A stretch of 64,000 nt of DNA, taken from contig JH152966.1 of the NCBI GenBank assembly GCA_000226015.1, positions 10,204 through 74,203 of the forward strand. Direction: 5' to 3'. This document shows, in pieces, positions 11,151-22,629 of the stretch (the first letter of the stretch is position 1; every line of letters begins with the position of its first letter). The notes under the pieces were generated by a model. It ran no database searches. It was not told the origin of the DNA and saw nothing but the letters and a program-made list of their open reading frames with translations. Source of the DNA: Mnemiopsis leidyi. Lineage: Eukaryota > Ctenophora > Tentaculata > Lobata > Bolinopsidae. The position numbers and the translations under genes were made by a program.

Positions 11151-12432
11151 ATAGAGTCTTCCATATGATATTAGCACTTGCAATGATAATATAAGCAGAT
11201 AAGTAGATACTTGAGAAAAAAAAGAAGTCTCATTGGGCACGGCCTAATCATTTAACATGGTTTTTGCAGTGTTGAAATAGCTTAAACTAAATTATTTAAA
11301 CACTACAAATTTAATAAATTTATTGAGTGTTATGTCCTGATGATGATGTTGTTACACAGAAATATATAGATGCATTGCTATTAAAATCCTATGTCTATCA
11401 CTCGAGTCAAGAAGAGAATTATAAATCCACGTTAAACTCAGTTTCTTATGCGACTCATAAACAATTATCCGATCATTCAGTTAAAAAATCATTTAACAAT
11501 TTGATTCATAATGTTTTCAACTTTGAAGTCTCTATAACAATTATGTTTTTACATGAGCAATACCTACGTAAGATGGTTGGATCTTGAGAATTTGAGTCTT
11601 TGAACCCGCTTTGCTTTAAACGATAAATCAATGTACATGTATCTTGTCAAATATTTGTTTCTCGAGTCTTAGCCGAGTCGCAGCCGCTACTACTCTACTT
11701 ACTTCTAGGTGACACGCTAAAATCCGGGCCTGTTCGTACTTCTCTGACACTTGACAGCCGACCAACGGTAGAGCCGTACTTATAAATGCTTATAATTTGA
11801 TTTAATTATCATGCTTATAATTTGCTTGACGATGGTCGAGCAAAAGAGGGATATTTGACTAGCCCCCGCTTTTCTAATCCAGATCATCCCGTTTTCCCAA
11901 TATTTAAGCTCGAAATGCCAATCAAAAGCCTGTTTTCAATTACTACCGTATTATTTTTGAACCGGAAAATTAGGGTATGTTCAGCTTTCACACTGGCGGT
12001 AGGAGTAACACAATCACTCGTGCGTTGCCCCTGAAGCGTCGAAATTATTTTCTGGTACTGACCAAGGTTTAAATTGAGTAGATTATTCGGCACAGATGAG
12101 TTTATATCATTAGTTAACCTGCTATGTAAAAACCTCGGAATGTTGCCATCGGCCTAAATAAGTCTACTTAAATTTAAATTATATGTACTGTTATAGAAAT
12201 AAACTAAGAAGACTTTGATCAGTAAGATGATCTGCAATAATATGATTTAGGAACGTGAAACACAGAACAGCAAACCAAAAGTTTGATCTTGCAGTGGAAT
12301 AGCAATAATATCACTCAGCTGATTTAATGCAGCACCGTATAGTACATAAATCTTAACCAACATTTACGGAATACTTATTCGGACGTTTTTTCAGACATTT
12401 CTCACTGCATATCTGTTTGATTCTGACAGAAG
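11151..12432. other. Intergenic stretch, no gene recognised
   Basis: AT-rich sequence. Open frames near 11327-11587 (+) and 11822-12034 (+) have no recognisable domain, splice context or signal peptide. It should contain the promoter of the SRCR receptor gene. Confidence 0.4.
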
Positions 12433-15400
12433 ATGTTTCTACCAAAGCTCGGAATACTTTCTGTACTTATTTCAATCGGCGGTAAAAATTTTTTACAATC
12501 ATATAAACCAACTTACGCCTTGTATCGTTTTTTATTTCATATTGTATATTAAAGGAGTACTCCATCTTTAGATATCCTTATTAACCTTCGTATTCTTGAA
12601 GAACTAAGTTGCTTTCAGCGCTAAAGAAATCAGCTAAATCAGCTAATTGTTATAAATCGAAGATATACAATATACATAACACCTCGTTAGAAGTTAAACT
12701 TATCACATTTCAGTTTGCAACTTTAGGCTTGTTTATTCAAATGGAGGAACGGTCACGTCCGGTTATAACCGAGGTCTTTTACTCTACAACGGAGGTACAG
12801 TCTGTGATGATAGTTTCAGCACCAACTCAGGAAATGCAATATGTAAACTGATGGGGTTTACGAGTGGTCTCTATACCTGGACAAACGGAAACCGTTGGTC
12901 GATACAAAACAGCTTATTAATAAAACTTGATGATGTTAGTTGTTCCTCATCGGACTGGTCCTCCTGCTCTTTTAGAACAAGTCATAACTGTGGCCACAGT
13001 GAAGATGTGTTTTTGTCATGCAGTGGTTCATGTCATTTTAGTTGCGGAGAGTCTTATCCAGGAGCCTGTTCACAAGGACAGTACTTCATATTATTTACCG
13101 CGTGATGCTATTATACCGGTTGAGTAAAACGTGGTATTTGCACATTTTTGTCGTATTACATCACCTTTTTTCGTATTACATCACCTTTTTTCGTATTACA
13201 TCACACTTATAGCCGTATTACATCACCCTTTTCCGTATTATATCACACTTATAGCCGTATTACATCACCCTTTTTCGTATTACTTCACACTTTTAGCCGT
13301 ATTACATCACCCTTTTTCGTATTACATCACACTTTTGGCCGTATTACCTCACACTTTTGCTATTATTTTCACAGTTGTGTCGTATTACTTCACACTTTCT
13401 CCTATTATTTTCACAGTTAGTTGCGTTAGTTTCATTCAGTTTTTGTACAAGATATCGTCATCTCGTCTCAAATTAAATGAATAAAGTTCTAGCAGCAGTC
13501 GTTGAAAAAGCAATTTCTACTCGTGTGCATTAAATTACCGAAACCAAGATATCAATATGCATTGAAACAAAGATTGACACATAATTGAAGTCACAGCTGC
13601 TATGTCGGATATCACAAAGTTCATGGCGGATCAAAAAACGATTACCAAAATAAAATTGTCGCGAGGGGTAAAGAACTGGGCACACAGCCAACTCTCACGC
13701 AACCTGAAAGCATGTGACATGTCACGTGCCAGTTTATGCGCAGAAATGATACCACGTGTACACCACGTGACAAGCCAGTAGCAATAGAAGTCACACGCCG
13801 GCACAGCGCGCAGCATCAGTGAAACGGCACTGGGAGTGTAACTACCGACCCCACTAGACGGTTCCCACGCTTCCTCCAAATTAGGATTCCCACACTATAT
13901 AGCTAAAAACTATTTAGCTAAACGCACTTTATAGCCTAACCCTAACCCTAACCCTAACCCTAACCCTAACCCTAACCCNNNNNNNNNNTAGTGTATACGA
14001 GAGAACTATCCTTTTTCTTTGTTCATTGCTAGCAACTGCCCACTGCCTGCAATTTGTACTTGGTAAATAATAATCGTTACATAACTCATAAGTGCAAAGT
14101 AACAAAAATGTTTTCAACTCGGGCTCCGCCCTCGTTGAAAACATATCATTATTCAACTCAGCCTTCGGCTTCGGTGAATAATGAGATTTACGCCACTCGC
14201 TACGCTCGAGGCGTAAATCATGTTACTTCACACTTACTCGTTATGTAACTTCATATTACATTTAAGAAAGTGCACACAGTGCCCAGAGAACAGCTACTCA
14301 ACAGAGGAGGGGTATCAAACTTCCTGTACCCCATGTCCTGGAAGTTCTACTTCTTATCCTGGTTCATCACGCTGCTCTTGTCCTGCAGGAACATATTGGA
14401 GTGGTACAAGTTGCAGTTATTGTGCTGGAGGAACCTTTAAGTCTGAAGGGATGGAGTACTGTAGGAGTTGTCCTAGTGGAGCCACATCTACCTCAGGATC
14501 AAGCCACTGCTCTTGCCAAGCCGGCAAGTATTGGAGTGAGGGAGCATGTATCTCTTGTCCTGGTGGTGAAGCAAGTCCAGCTGGAGCCCTTCAATGTATG
14601 CAGTGTCCAGCAAATTCAACATCAGTCAACAATGGAGCATCTTGCAGCTGCCCAGCTGGCACAACCACCTGGACCTGGACTGATCTGACAAGACCTACCG
14701 GTTCTTGCAGCCCTTGTCAAGGAGGAACGTACAAATCTGAGGGCATGGAGTCATGTGCAAGTTGTCCTAGTGGAGCAACATCTACCTCAGGATCAAGCCA
14801 CTGCTCTTGCCAAGCCGGCAAGTATTGGAGTGAGGGAGCATGTATCTCTTGTCCTGGTGGTGAAGCAGCTCCAGCCGGAGCCCTTCAATGTGCGACTTGT
14901 CCAGCAAATTCATCATCAATAGATAATGGCGCATCTTGCAGCTGTACAGCAGGGACTTCCTGGACCTGGACTGATACCATAAAACTTACAGGTTCTTGCG
15001 ACCCTTGTCAAGAAGGCACATACAAATCTGAGGATATGGGGTCCTGTGTCAGCTGTCCAGAGGGTACTACATCCCTTGCAGGATCAGACCACTGCTCTTG
15101 TCCAGCCGGCAAGTACTTGAACGGAACTACCTGCCTCAGCTGTAACGAAAGTTCAGCCAGCCCTGATTATGCATTGAACTGCACAATCTGTCCATCAGGG
15201 TCTGTCCCGCTGCAAAATGGAACTTCATGCAGCTGTCCAGCTGGACATATCTGGAGCTGGATAAACACCACCAGTGGTTCCTGCACACCATGTCAAGTAG
15301 GAACCTACAGGTCTGAAGAAATGCAGTCATGTTTAAGCTGTCCTGAAAACCTAACGTCTCTTCAAGGATCAGACCACTGTTCTTGTCCAGCCGGAAAATA

Positions 15401-16646
15401 TTTAAACCAAACATCCTGCCTAAGTTGCAATGAAAGTTCTGCCAGCCCGGAAGGATCCTTGAACTGTACAGTTTGTCCAACTGGGTTTACACCGCTACAA
15501 AATGGAACTTCATGCAGTTGTCCAGCGGGTACCATTTGGGCCTGGAACGACACCAGCAAAGGCTCTTGCGAGCCTTGCCCTGGTAACTTCTACAAAGACG
15601 ATAAAATGATAATTTGTGAATCATGTCCTGATTTCTCCTTCTCTAAAGAGGGTTCTGACCAATGCCAATGTGCTGGTGGAAAGTTCTGGAATAAAACAGA
15701 GTGCAGTAACTGTTCTCCCGGAACATACAAGGATGAGGACATGTCATCCTGTGAAGATTGTACACGCGACTCAGTCAGTCTAGATGGGGCAACTCATTGC
15801 CTAACATGTCCCCTTGGTTCCACAGCTGTAAACAACGGGACAGCTTGCAGATGTCCAAATAGTATGATGTGGAAATGGAGCAACAAAACTGCTGGTTATT
15901 GCAGTCTCTGTCCGCCTGACACCTACAAGGACACCCAATCGACAGCTTGTACACCCTGTCCCGCATTATCATCCACTAGAGGTTCTGATAGCTGTATCTG
16001 TCTCCCAGGTACTTATAAAAGTCCCGAAATGACTTTGTGCTCTCTATGTCCACTAGGAACATCATCTGAAGCAGGGGCTGAATATTGTGTCTGTTAGGCT
16101 GGAGAGTTCTGGAACCAAACAAACTGCCAGTCTTGTCCCTTGAAGTCTGTTAGTCAGGAAGGAGCATTAAAGTGTGTGGAGTGCCCTGAAGGAACATTGG
16201 CAGACGGTACCAGAACATCTTGCATATGTCTGGAGGGACTCTCTTGGAAATGGGAAAGTGGCAGTGGGTCCTGTGTGTCCCCACAGAGACTTACTACTTG
16301 GCACGGGAGCGAATATTTTGCAATACTACAGCTTGGAGGGCTTTCCACAATGGCAGTAGTTATCCTGGTTCTGGGAGTACTCCTACTTAGTATGAAGAGC
16401 AAAAGGAAGAAGGAAGTGGGAGAATTAGAAGCACTAATAGTAGCCTACAAGAAGGAGGGAGAGGTTCATATCGGTCCTCCAGAAGTGGAGATGGGAGGAG
16501 GGCTCACTGGAGAGAGAAATAAGCCTGAAGAAGCCCCTGGCACAGCTCAAAGGGAGGAGGAGGAAGAGTGCTATGTAGATGCAGAATATCCTCGAGGCTC
16601 TTTAAGTTCGGAGTCTGAGAACATCTACGACATGATGGATAACTAG
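12433..16646 (+). CDS. SRCR-domain plus cysteine-repeat single-pass receptor
   Basis: Three exons joined in phase: 12433-12481, 12714-13080 and 14267-16646, giving 931 codon positions before the final stop. Exon 1 encodes a signal peptide (MFLPKLGILSVLISIG). Exon 2 encodes one scavenger receptor cysteine-rich domain (GGTVTSGYNRG, ICKLMGFTSG, SEDVFLSC). Exon 3 encodes about a dozen GCC2/GCC3 (ephrin-receptor-like) cysteine repeats with CSCPAGxxW and N-glycosylation sites. A transmembrane helix (TMAVVILVLGVLLLS), a basic stop-transfer stretch and an acidic tail with tyrosines, including YVDAEYP and a terminal YDMM (a YxxM motif), follow. Codon 749 is TAG (16095-16097), yet the frame stays open beyond it for another 182 codons. 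Likely a surface recognition receptor; ligand unknown. The second intron contains a minisatellite, the CCCTAA tract, a 10-N gap and hairpins. Confidence 0.85.
13141..13440. repeat. 20-22 bp minisatellite (CGTATTACATCACCCTTTTT)n
   Basis: About a dozen units of CGTATTACATCAC followed by a T-rich spacer, degrading toward the right. It lies in intron 2 of the SRCR receptor gene, starting 60 bases after the donor at 13081. Confidence 0.85.
13935..13978. repeat. Interstitial telomere-type tract (CCCTAA)7
   Basis: About seven exact CCCTAA units abut an assembly gap. The units read CCCTAA into the right end of the left contig. A genuine right-hand chromosome end would read TTAGGG, so this is an interstitial tract rather than a true terminus. 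Confidence 0.9.
13979..13988. other. Assembly gap (10 N)
   Basis: Ten N bases follow the CCCTAA tract, so the true length of the repeat and of the surrounding intron is unknown. Confidence 0.99.
14110..14219. repeat. Three adjacent long hairpins
   Basis: Three back-to-back palindromes: GTTTTCAAC/GTTGAAAAC arms (14110-14118 and 14134-14142) around GGGCTCCGCCC; CATTATTCA/TGAATAATG (14147-14155 and 14175-14183) around AGCCTTCGGCT; GATTTACGCC/GGCGTAAATC (14185-14194 and 14210-14219) around ACTCGCTACGCTCGA. They sit in the SRCR-gene intron, ending about 50 bases before exon 3. Confidence 0.85.
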
Positions 16647-17351
16647 GGTAGCGAGTGAGGTTTGTGTAAAATTTTACTAAGATGTTATAATTCGTCTTTA
16701 CTTTTTGCCAACTTTATCATTCTTTTCGTTTAGTTGACTGGGGATTTCAGACGTTAAAACTTTCTAAATTTTGAACCACGTAAAATATAAATTACTGATT
16801 TATTCATTACAGGGATCGACCGGGATCCCGGTGAAATCCCGGTCCCGGCCAAAATCAGCCTTTTTTTGGAATCCCGGTCCCGGTAAAAATCGTGAAATTT
16901 ACCGGGATTTCGACCGGGATTATATGTATTGAATTTCAAAATTTGATTAAAAATTTTACTGAATTTTGAAATTTGTATTGAAGATATCTGGAGGTAAGAT
17001 ACATCAAATTGATTGAGAAAACTTAATAAAATATTAAACTGTGACTCAATGTTGGGAATATCTAGCTTCAATAGATAGTATTTTATAAAGAAACCACACT
17101 GGTATGTTTAAAATGTAGAACACAACCATGGACACAGTCAGTAGTCCTTATCATCTGAGCCCTCACTGATTTATATTTCCCTGTCCTCGTCTTCGGAATC
17201 TGCTATGAGGAGTTTTTTATTTATCTTTTTAAATTTATAACTATTCGACTTGATTTTTTATTTATAAGAATGTCATCTCCCAGTTCCTCATCTGGGGTTT
17301 CTCTCCAGGCTATTGGGTGAACAGAAATCTGCAGGTAGAGATTCTATATTG

Positions 17352-17678
17352 CTAATTAAAGTCATAGTTCAGTGCTCTTAAATTGTATTTCAAAGACAGA
17401 TTCATCTTCATTTTATCTGGTTTGAGCTCCACTCTGTTGTCATTTTTTGCCACCTTGAACGCATGTTGGCGTTCACTGGCCACAGAAGATGTCGGTGGGC
17501 CGAGGTTAACTCTGACAAGTTTACTAAAGTTTGGATACAGTTTGTGGAGTCTATGCGGCGAGAGTTTTTCTTTCATAAATATTGTTATCTCTTCGCTTAT
17601 CACGTTATTAGGAGGATTTGGTCCATCATAGGTCCCCTGAAGCAGGTAATTCCAGGTGAAGTCATCTTCATTGTCCAC
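17352..17678 (-). pseudogene. hAT transposase C-terminal remnant
   Basis: A 108-codon frame ends with YPNFSKLVRVNLGPP, SSVASERQHAFKVAK and ALNYDF, matching the hAT C-terminal dimerisation block (YPxLsxLA...vpaTSvpSERxFS...). The DDE core is absent. A diverged tandem copy of the same segment follows at about 17703-17980, so this piece was duplicated within the element. Confidence 0.7.
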
Positions 17679-17702
17679 AAATCTGTGTCGTTTCTTGGTC
17701 TG

Positions 17703-17980
17703 CCATTATGTTGTCGTTTTTAGCGACCTTGAACGTACATTTACTGGTCACAGAAGATGGATTGGAGGTGGGCAATGGTAAACTCTGACAAGTTTACTAA
17801 AGCCTGGATACAATTTGTGGTTTATCTGCCAAAAGTCAATTGAGGGTCTCAGTGGCGAGATTTATTTTTCATATAACTTGCTGCATCCTCACTTATCACC
17901 CTATTAAGAGAACCTGGTCCATCTAAGGTACCCCAAAGAAGCTGATTCCAGGCGATGTCATCTTCATTGTCCACACATCT
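17703..17980 (-). pseudogene. Tandem duplicate of the hAT C-terminal remnant
   Basis: Nucleotide similarity to 17430-17690 is evident along the whole stretch: shared ACTCTGACAAGTTTACTAAAG, GTCATCTTCATTGTCCACA and CCTTGAACG strings in the same order and orientation. The reading frame has decayed more than in the first copy. Confidence 0.65.
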
Positions 17981-18917
17981 GTGAAGTTTCCTGGTCCGCC
18001 ATCATCAGCGCTTTTCCCTGCTGATCTCCCCTGATTAATCCTCTTCTTGAGTTTTGAGATAAAAGTAGGCTCTGCATACGCTTTATCTCGACTGTAGAAA
18101 CATGTACATTTTGCATCTTGATTTTTGAATCTAACGGTGTTGCGAATGTGTAACTACTGTTTATCTCGATGTTCATCTTTCATCAATGTTCTTCAAATTT
18201 TGGTCTATCACAGCCCGCTGAAAGTTCGGGCTAGCTACCATGTATACTAGTCGTGTTCTTAAGAAAACTTTAACTAACTGCTCAATATTCAATCTAACTA
18301 ATTCAACTCATGTTTATTTATACTGAGGTACGAAGTTGTCTTAATTTCATAATTAGATAAGTACATGATATGATGTCGATTAAATTTTTGAGTTTTCATA
18401 TCATTCAATAACGGCTAATTGGATTTTGTATATTTCTAAAGTTGTTCATATAAAGTATGATTTAAGTTTCTTATGAAATTTAATATCAAAATTTCAAAAA
18501 TTTTCTTTGAGACAAAAATTATTCAGTCCCGGTCCCGGTCACAATCCCGGTCCCGGTTACAGTCCCGGTCCCGGTTACAGTCCCGGTCCCGGCTACAGTC
18601 CCGGTCCCGGCAAAATCACGGTCCCGGCCATTTTTACCAATCCCGGTCCCGGTCCCGGTCCCGGCTGAAAAAGCGATCCCGGTCGATCCTTGCATACAGT
18701 TCATGATTTACCAAGTTAGTCACTTCGAGTAAGTATTTCAGGATATCGCCTATGAAAGGATAAGATAGATTTATAGATAAAAAAGATATTTATTTTACTG
18801 TTATGACATAGCAATTTATACAATAAAGGCAGTATATAAACTACAATTAAGGGAGATATAAACTATAAAACAATTTTCCGGAACGTACACGACTAAAATT
18901 CATCTCCCCTTCTTACA

Positions 18918-21338
18918 TTATTGAGCAGATGACTGAAGTTGTTGAGATGTTATCATGAAGCTCATTTTGACTTCCACAGGAACCTCTTCTACTGGCACTT
19001 CCACAGCAGTTGCTGTGACAGCGGGTATTTTCACAATTTCTAATCCTGCTTGAGATACATCTGCAGTATTACCCTCATTTTGTTTCAGGAGAAGCGGCAT
19101 TCTCCGAATTGCTTGGGAGATATTTTTAATGATGGACGATGAAAGGGTAAAAATCGGCTTGCAATGTAAAATCGGGTTCAAGAACGAATTGATTGGAATA
19201 ATCATGCCGATCAGGCTATCTGCTTGAAGAAATGGAATCGCCCAGTCGAAGAAGCTGCCAATGATTGCAACAGTTACAGGTAGCCACCATATAATCTGGG
19301 AACCAATCAGTAAAGAAATCTTCAGAGATAGAAAAAATACTTGACTATCCTTCCCTGTGTCTTTTTGTGTGGCAGGTTGTACCACTGCGCGGGATTTCAT
19401 GAACTGTCTCAATATGAGCACGTAACACGATAGGATGGTTATAAGATAGCAGCTGCTCTCTGCCATGAAGAAAATCTTGTAACCTAACATGGCTGGCTCG
19501 TTAGTAAAGAAGTCAGGGTAGCACATGGAAGATTTACCGTAAAATCCGATGGAATTTACTTTTTCAGAAGCGAAAAGTTCACCTTGTGACGTCATGTTAC
19601 GAAGTTCATACAACATTTTTTTAGTTGACCAAAAAGAAGTTTCGTTAGGTGACAGGCGTTTGTATTCTGCCAGCATTCTTGCAAAATCAGTTTTCTTTCC
19701 CCTCGAAATTAAGGGATTGCCGGTGAATATATGTTCGTGTATGAAAATATCAGCCCAATCAGTCATCACAGCTGATGTAACAAAAAAAGGTGCAAATGCC
19801 CTGACAAAGTTACCTAGGTTGACGAGGAGAAACACCGCCAGAAATCCCGGGACAGTTAACTCTTTATTCGAAAAACTGTTGAGGCAAGTAAAACATCGAC
19901 AGATACTCATTGCCACGGTGACTTGCAGGGCTCCCTGACTGGCGGCAAAGAAGAGTGTACCGGCCATGCGGCACGCAAACGAGGACCTCCATGTAACGTC
20001 AAACAGGCAATACTTGCCGAAATGCGCAAAGTTAGCGCCTAAAATCATTGCTAGATAGAAGGCAGTTAACAGATCATACCCTGCTAGCACGATACACTGG
20101 ATCTTGTCGACCTTCAATGCTGGCTTTGCCTTTGAATCATATTCGTGGATGTGATGATACACTGCGTAACCGTTAAAAACTACAATACAAACTGTAAGAA
20201 GGAAAACAGAGTAGGGAAGCACATTTCCACCGATCAAATTGTTCTGGGATGAAAATATGGAGGAGGCTGTGCAATTATTACACTCATCAGATGAATCAAG
20301 ACAATCTGCCACGGCATTGCAGGTCATGTTCATTGCGATAGATTTATTGTCTGATTTACAGTAGAATGTATCAGGACAACTTTGTTCGTCCACACCGCTA
20401 TCGCAATGCTCCACTCTATCGCAGAAGACAACTTTTTGGCGCTGCTCACTTATGCGAATAACCGTGCCGATTCCAGAATTTGTATCGCACATGTACCTAG
20501 GGTAATTCGATAACACAGTGCCGTCTCCGAGGGTAACATAAGGGTAAAATTGAATCCTTTTACAATGAAAGCTCAGCAAATTGGTTTTGTTCCTCTTGCA
20601 TCGCTCAACTTTGAGCGCATCAAAATCATCTTCCTCAATTTCGAAATGACTGTCATTACGCCTTGTAAACTCCTGGAATATTTTTTCCGCAGCATTGCTA
20701 GGGCTGACACAGTCTGGCTTTATGAAGCACTTTGAGATATCGAAGCCAGGGGACTTCTTGCACGTTTGAAAATCGTGACAGGCACATTCGTCACTAAAAT
20801 CCAGACAGTTGGGTCTCCCGTCACACACTTGCTTGAGGGAGATGCAGCCATTGCCATCACCGCACAGGAAGGTATCAAAGCCACAACCACACTCGTCAGT
20901 TAGGCAGGTCGAGTGTTTGTCGCAGAACCTACTTTCCGGGATGACACAACCCTCTCTGTACCCCATTTCCAGCTCAAAAGCCATGTTGCCATAGAAACAG
21001 AGTCGATAACCTAAAATGGACTTCCCTGCTCTTGCTTGGCGGTAATCATCAACACTAGGATATTCCGGCCACTTGTTAGCAGTACGGACAATAGAAAACC
21101 TAACCGTGTTTTGCAGAACAAACTCATTGCAGATAGGATGCTCGAAATTTCTCTCTGCTATACCTGGTGCGACCAATAGGAAATTAGGTGTCTTAATGAT
21201 AGATTCCCAAGTAGTAAGGTTAATTATTGAAGAAGGTGGAGGCAGTGAAGAAATTGCCAGATCAGATGTTTCACTTTCTTGTTGTCCTGTTGTTAGGACT
21301 AGCAGCAACAACCAGGCTATTAGATCTACTCCTCCCAT
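18918..21338 (-). CDS. LDLa-domain 7TM receptor (GRL101/relaxin-receptor type), intronless
   Basis: An 806-residue G protein-coupled receptor with a large ectodomain. A signal peptide spans residues 1-18. Cysteine-rich LDLa-type modules are visible near 131-152, 158-186 (CDGRPNCLDFSDEC) and 326-356 (CNAVADCLDSSDEC), with a weaker one near 306-321. The seven-helix region starts about residue 374 and ends with NSFLNPILH near residue 720, a variant of NPxxY with His in place of Tyr. The DRY position reads CRC rather than DRY. A C-terminal tail of roughly 80 residues is rich in Val/Pro/Glu. No leucine-rich repeats are seen, unlike Lymnaea GRL101 or LGR7/8. The ligand is unknown. The gene has a single exon, unlike its relative at 39576-44271. 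Confidence 0.9.
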   Translation of the reverse strand: MGGVDLIAWLLLLVLTTGQQESETSDLAISSLPPPSSIINLTTWESIIKTPNFLLVAPGIAERNFEHPICNEFVLQNTVRFSIVRTANKWPEYPSVDDYRQARAGKSILGYRLCFYGNMAFELEMGYREGCVIPESRFCDKHSTCLTDECGCGFDTFLCGDGNGCISLKQVCDGRPNCLDFSDECACHDFQTCKKSPGFDISKCFIKPDCVSPSNAAEKIFQEFTRRNDSHFEIEEDDFDALKVERCKRNKTNLLSFHCKRIQFYPYVTLGDGTVLSNYPRYMCDTNSGIGTVIRISEQRQKVVFCDRVEHCDSGVDEQSCPDTFYCKSDNKSIAMNMTCNAVADCLDSSDECNNCTASSIFSSQNNLIGGNVLPYSVFLLTVCIVVFNGYAVYHHIHEYDSKAKPALKVDKIQCIVLAGYDLLTAFYLAMILGANFAHFGKYCLFDVTWRSSFACRMAGTLFFAASQGALQVTVAMSICRCFTCLNSFSNKELTVPGFLAVFLLVNLGNFVRAFAPFFVTSAVMTDWADIFIHEHIFTGNPLISRGKKTDFARMLAEYKRLSPNETSFWSTKKMLYELRNMTSQGELFASEKVNSIGFYGKSSMCYPDFFTNEPAMLGYKIFFMAESSCYLITILSCYVLILRQFMKSRAVVQPATQKDTGKDSQVFFLSLKISLLIGSQIIWWLPVTVAIIGSFFDWAIPFLQADSLIGMIIPINSFLNPILHCKPIFTLSSSIIKNISQAIRRMPLLLKQNEGNTADVSQAGLEIVKIPAVTATAVEVPVEEVPVEVKMSFMITSQQLQSSAQ

Positions 21339-21559
21339 AATCTTCCCTAGAAATTTAAGAATTCAGAATTATATCATTCAGGCCAGCGAAAGCTTGCTTC
21401 GCGGAAATCATTAAATACATTAGTCATTATCCTTAACAGCTGCACAAATGTGACAGCTTTGAAATCCCATCTTTTCAAATTCTCCGAAACTTTCGGCACA
21501 TTTCCGTCGCCCTTCCACAATTTTTGCATATTTTGAACGATCCCATTTCATAATAAGGG

Positions 21560-22110
21560 ACAAAACAGCATTATTCATACAACTCAGATAGCTTCAAACG
21601 GTGCTCAAAACTGCTAGAGTTTCTTCCACAAGTGAACTTAATGAAAACGCGTTGATGAAGCTGTTGAAAAACTGCCTCACGGACATAGCCCTCAGACTTG
21701 TTAAATTATACGAGAATAATTTGAACATTTGCAAATATGCTGCCATTAAACTGTATCAACTAAAATCTGATCAAATCTAGAATCAGAAAAAACTTCTGCA
21801 AATTCAAGATTTGAAAATGGACCGAAAAGCTGGGCAGATGTTGCAAAAAGGGCTCATCAGCAAACCGGTCACGGGAATACAGTTGAGGAGGCCGTGAGAT
21901 CAGTGAATGATGATGGGAAAACGTCAACATGTCTCCTTTTCTTGGTGTAGAGGAGTCTGGAGAAGGATGACGAAGTGCCTTTCAATATTTTTAATGAAGT
22001 CTGCCGTAAAATGAACTGAAATCCTTCCAAGGTCGTGGAATCTTTCAAAGTTGGGCACAAAAAACTAGTTGCAAAATGAGAACAATGATCAAAGAGGACC
22101 CAAACGAGCA
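21560..22110 (+). mobile_element. Decayed LINE ORF1-like sequence
   Basis: The + strand frames give ELNENALMKLLKNCL, then after a stop a Lys/Gln coiled-coil-like stretch, then ENGPKSWADVAKRAH and LLFLGVEESGEGDDEVPF. The order of coiled coil, SWADVAK and an F-G-V-x-E-S...D segment resembles ORF1 proteins of L1/CR1-type LINEs. The frame is broken several times. The identification rests on motif order alone. Confidence 0.4.
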
Positions 22111-22629
22111 CTGTTTCATACGTAACAATAAAGTGAACTCTATTGATAAGAGTTTAGATATTTAGAATAATGATATTCTTATCAAACATCATTATCGAGA
22201 CAAATTTGTTAATATCTTCTTGTTGTCTATACTTGGATAGCAGAAGCTTCTGGCGACGCTTAATATTTTACCTATATAATCAAATAAAATTGAAATTGTT
22301 TAAAGAATTGTTAATCATCAATCAATGCCACGAGGAGAGGGAAAGCAAAAGTATCTTTTGCAATTAGAAACGATGTGATGAAAACAACAATATCGGTTAA
22401 CCAAAAAATCAATGTTTACTTTTGCATCAGTTTTATACTGCGACTCAGCCTTTTGAAATTCCTTAATATGCATAAAAACTTTTCAATCCGAAGCCACATC
22501 AAACGATTGACGTCATGCAATAAATCTCCTATAAATAATCATAAACTCAGCTAAGTCACGCAAATTAAACTTCTGCCACACAATCAAATCTGATCAAAGG
22601 ATTCCTTAAGTCTATAGATAACTCTCAGG

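Larger units (their letters stand above)
16810..18692. mobile_element. hAT-family DNA transposon, internally deleted
   Basis: The ends are inverted repeats: CAGGGATCGACCGGGATC at the left and CAAGGATCGACCGGGATC in reverse complement at the right. Both ends carry subterminal arrays of CCCGGTCCCGGT separated by short spacers, denser at the right (18524-18675). Inside, on the minus strand, lies a hAT dimerisation-domain remnant, present twice. No full transposase remains and no 8-base target duplication could be matched. Confidence 0.75.

Noticed and set aside
13935-13988. True chromosome end at the CCCTAA tract
   Set aside because: CCCTAA units at the right edge of a contig have the wrong orientation for a terminal telomere, and gene exons on both sides are phase-compatible.
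16009-16097. A short intron (GTACTT...TGTTAG) that would remove the in-frame TAG of the SRCR gene
   Set aside because: The candidate is 89 bases long, not a multiple of three, so removing it shifts the downstream frame, which is clearly coding in the unspliced phase.
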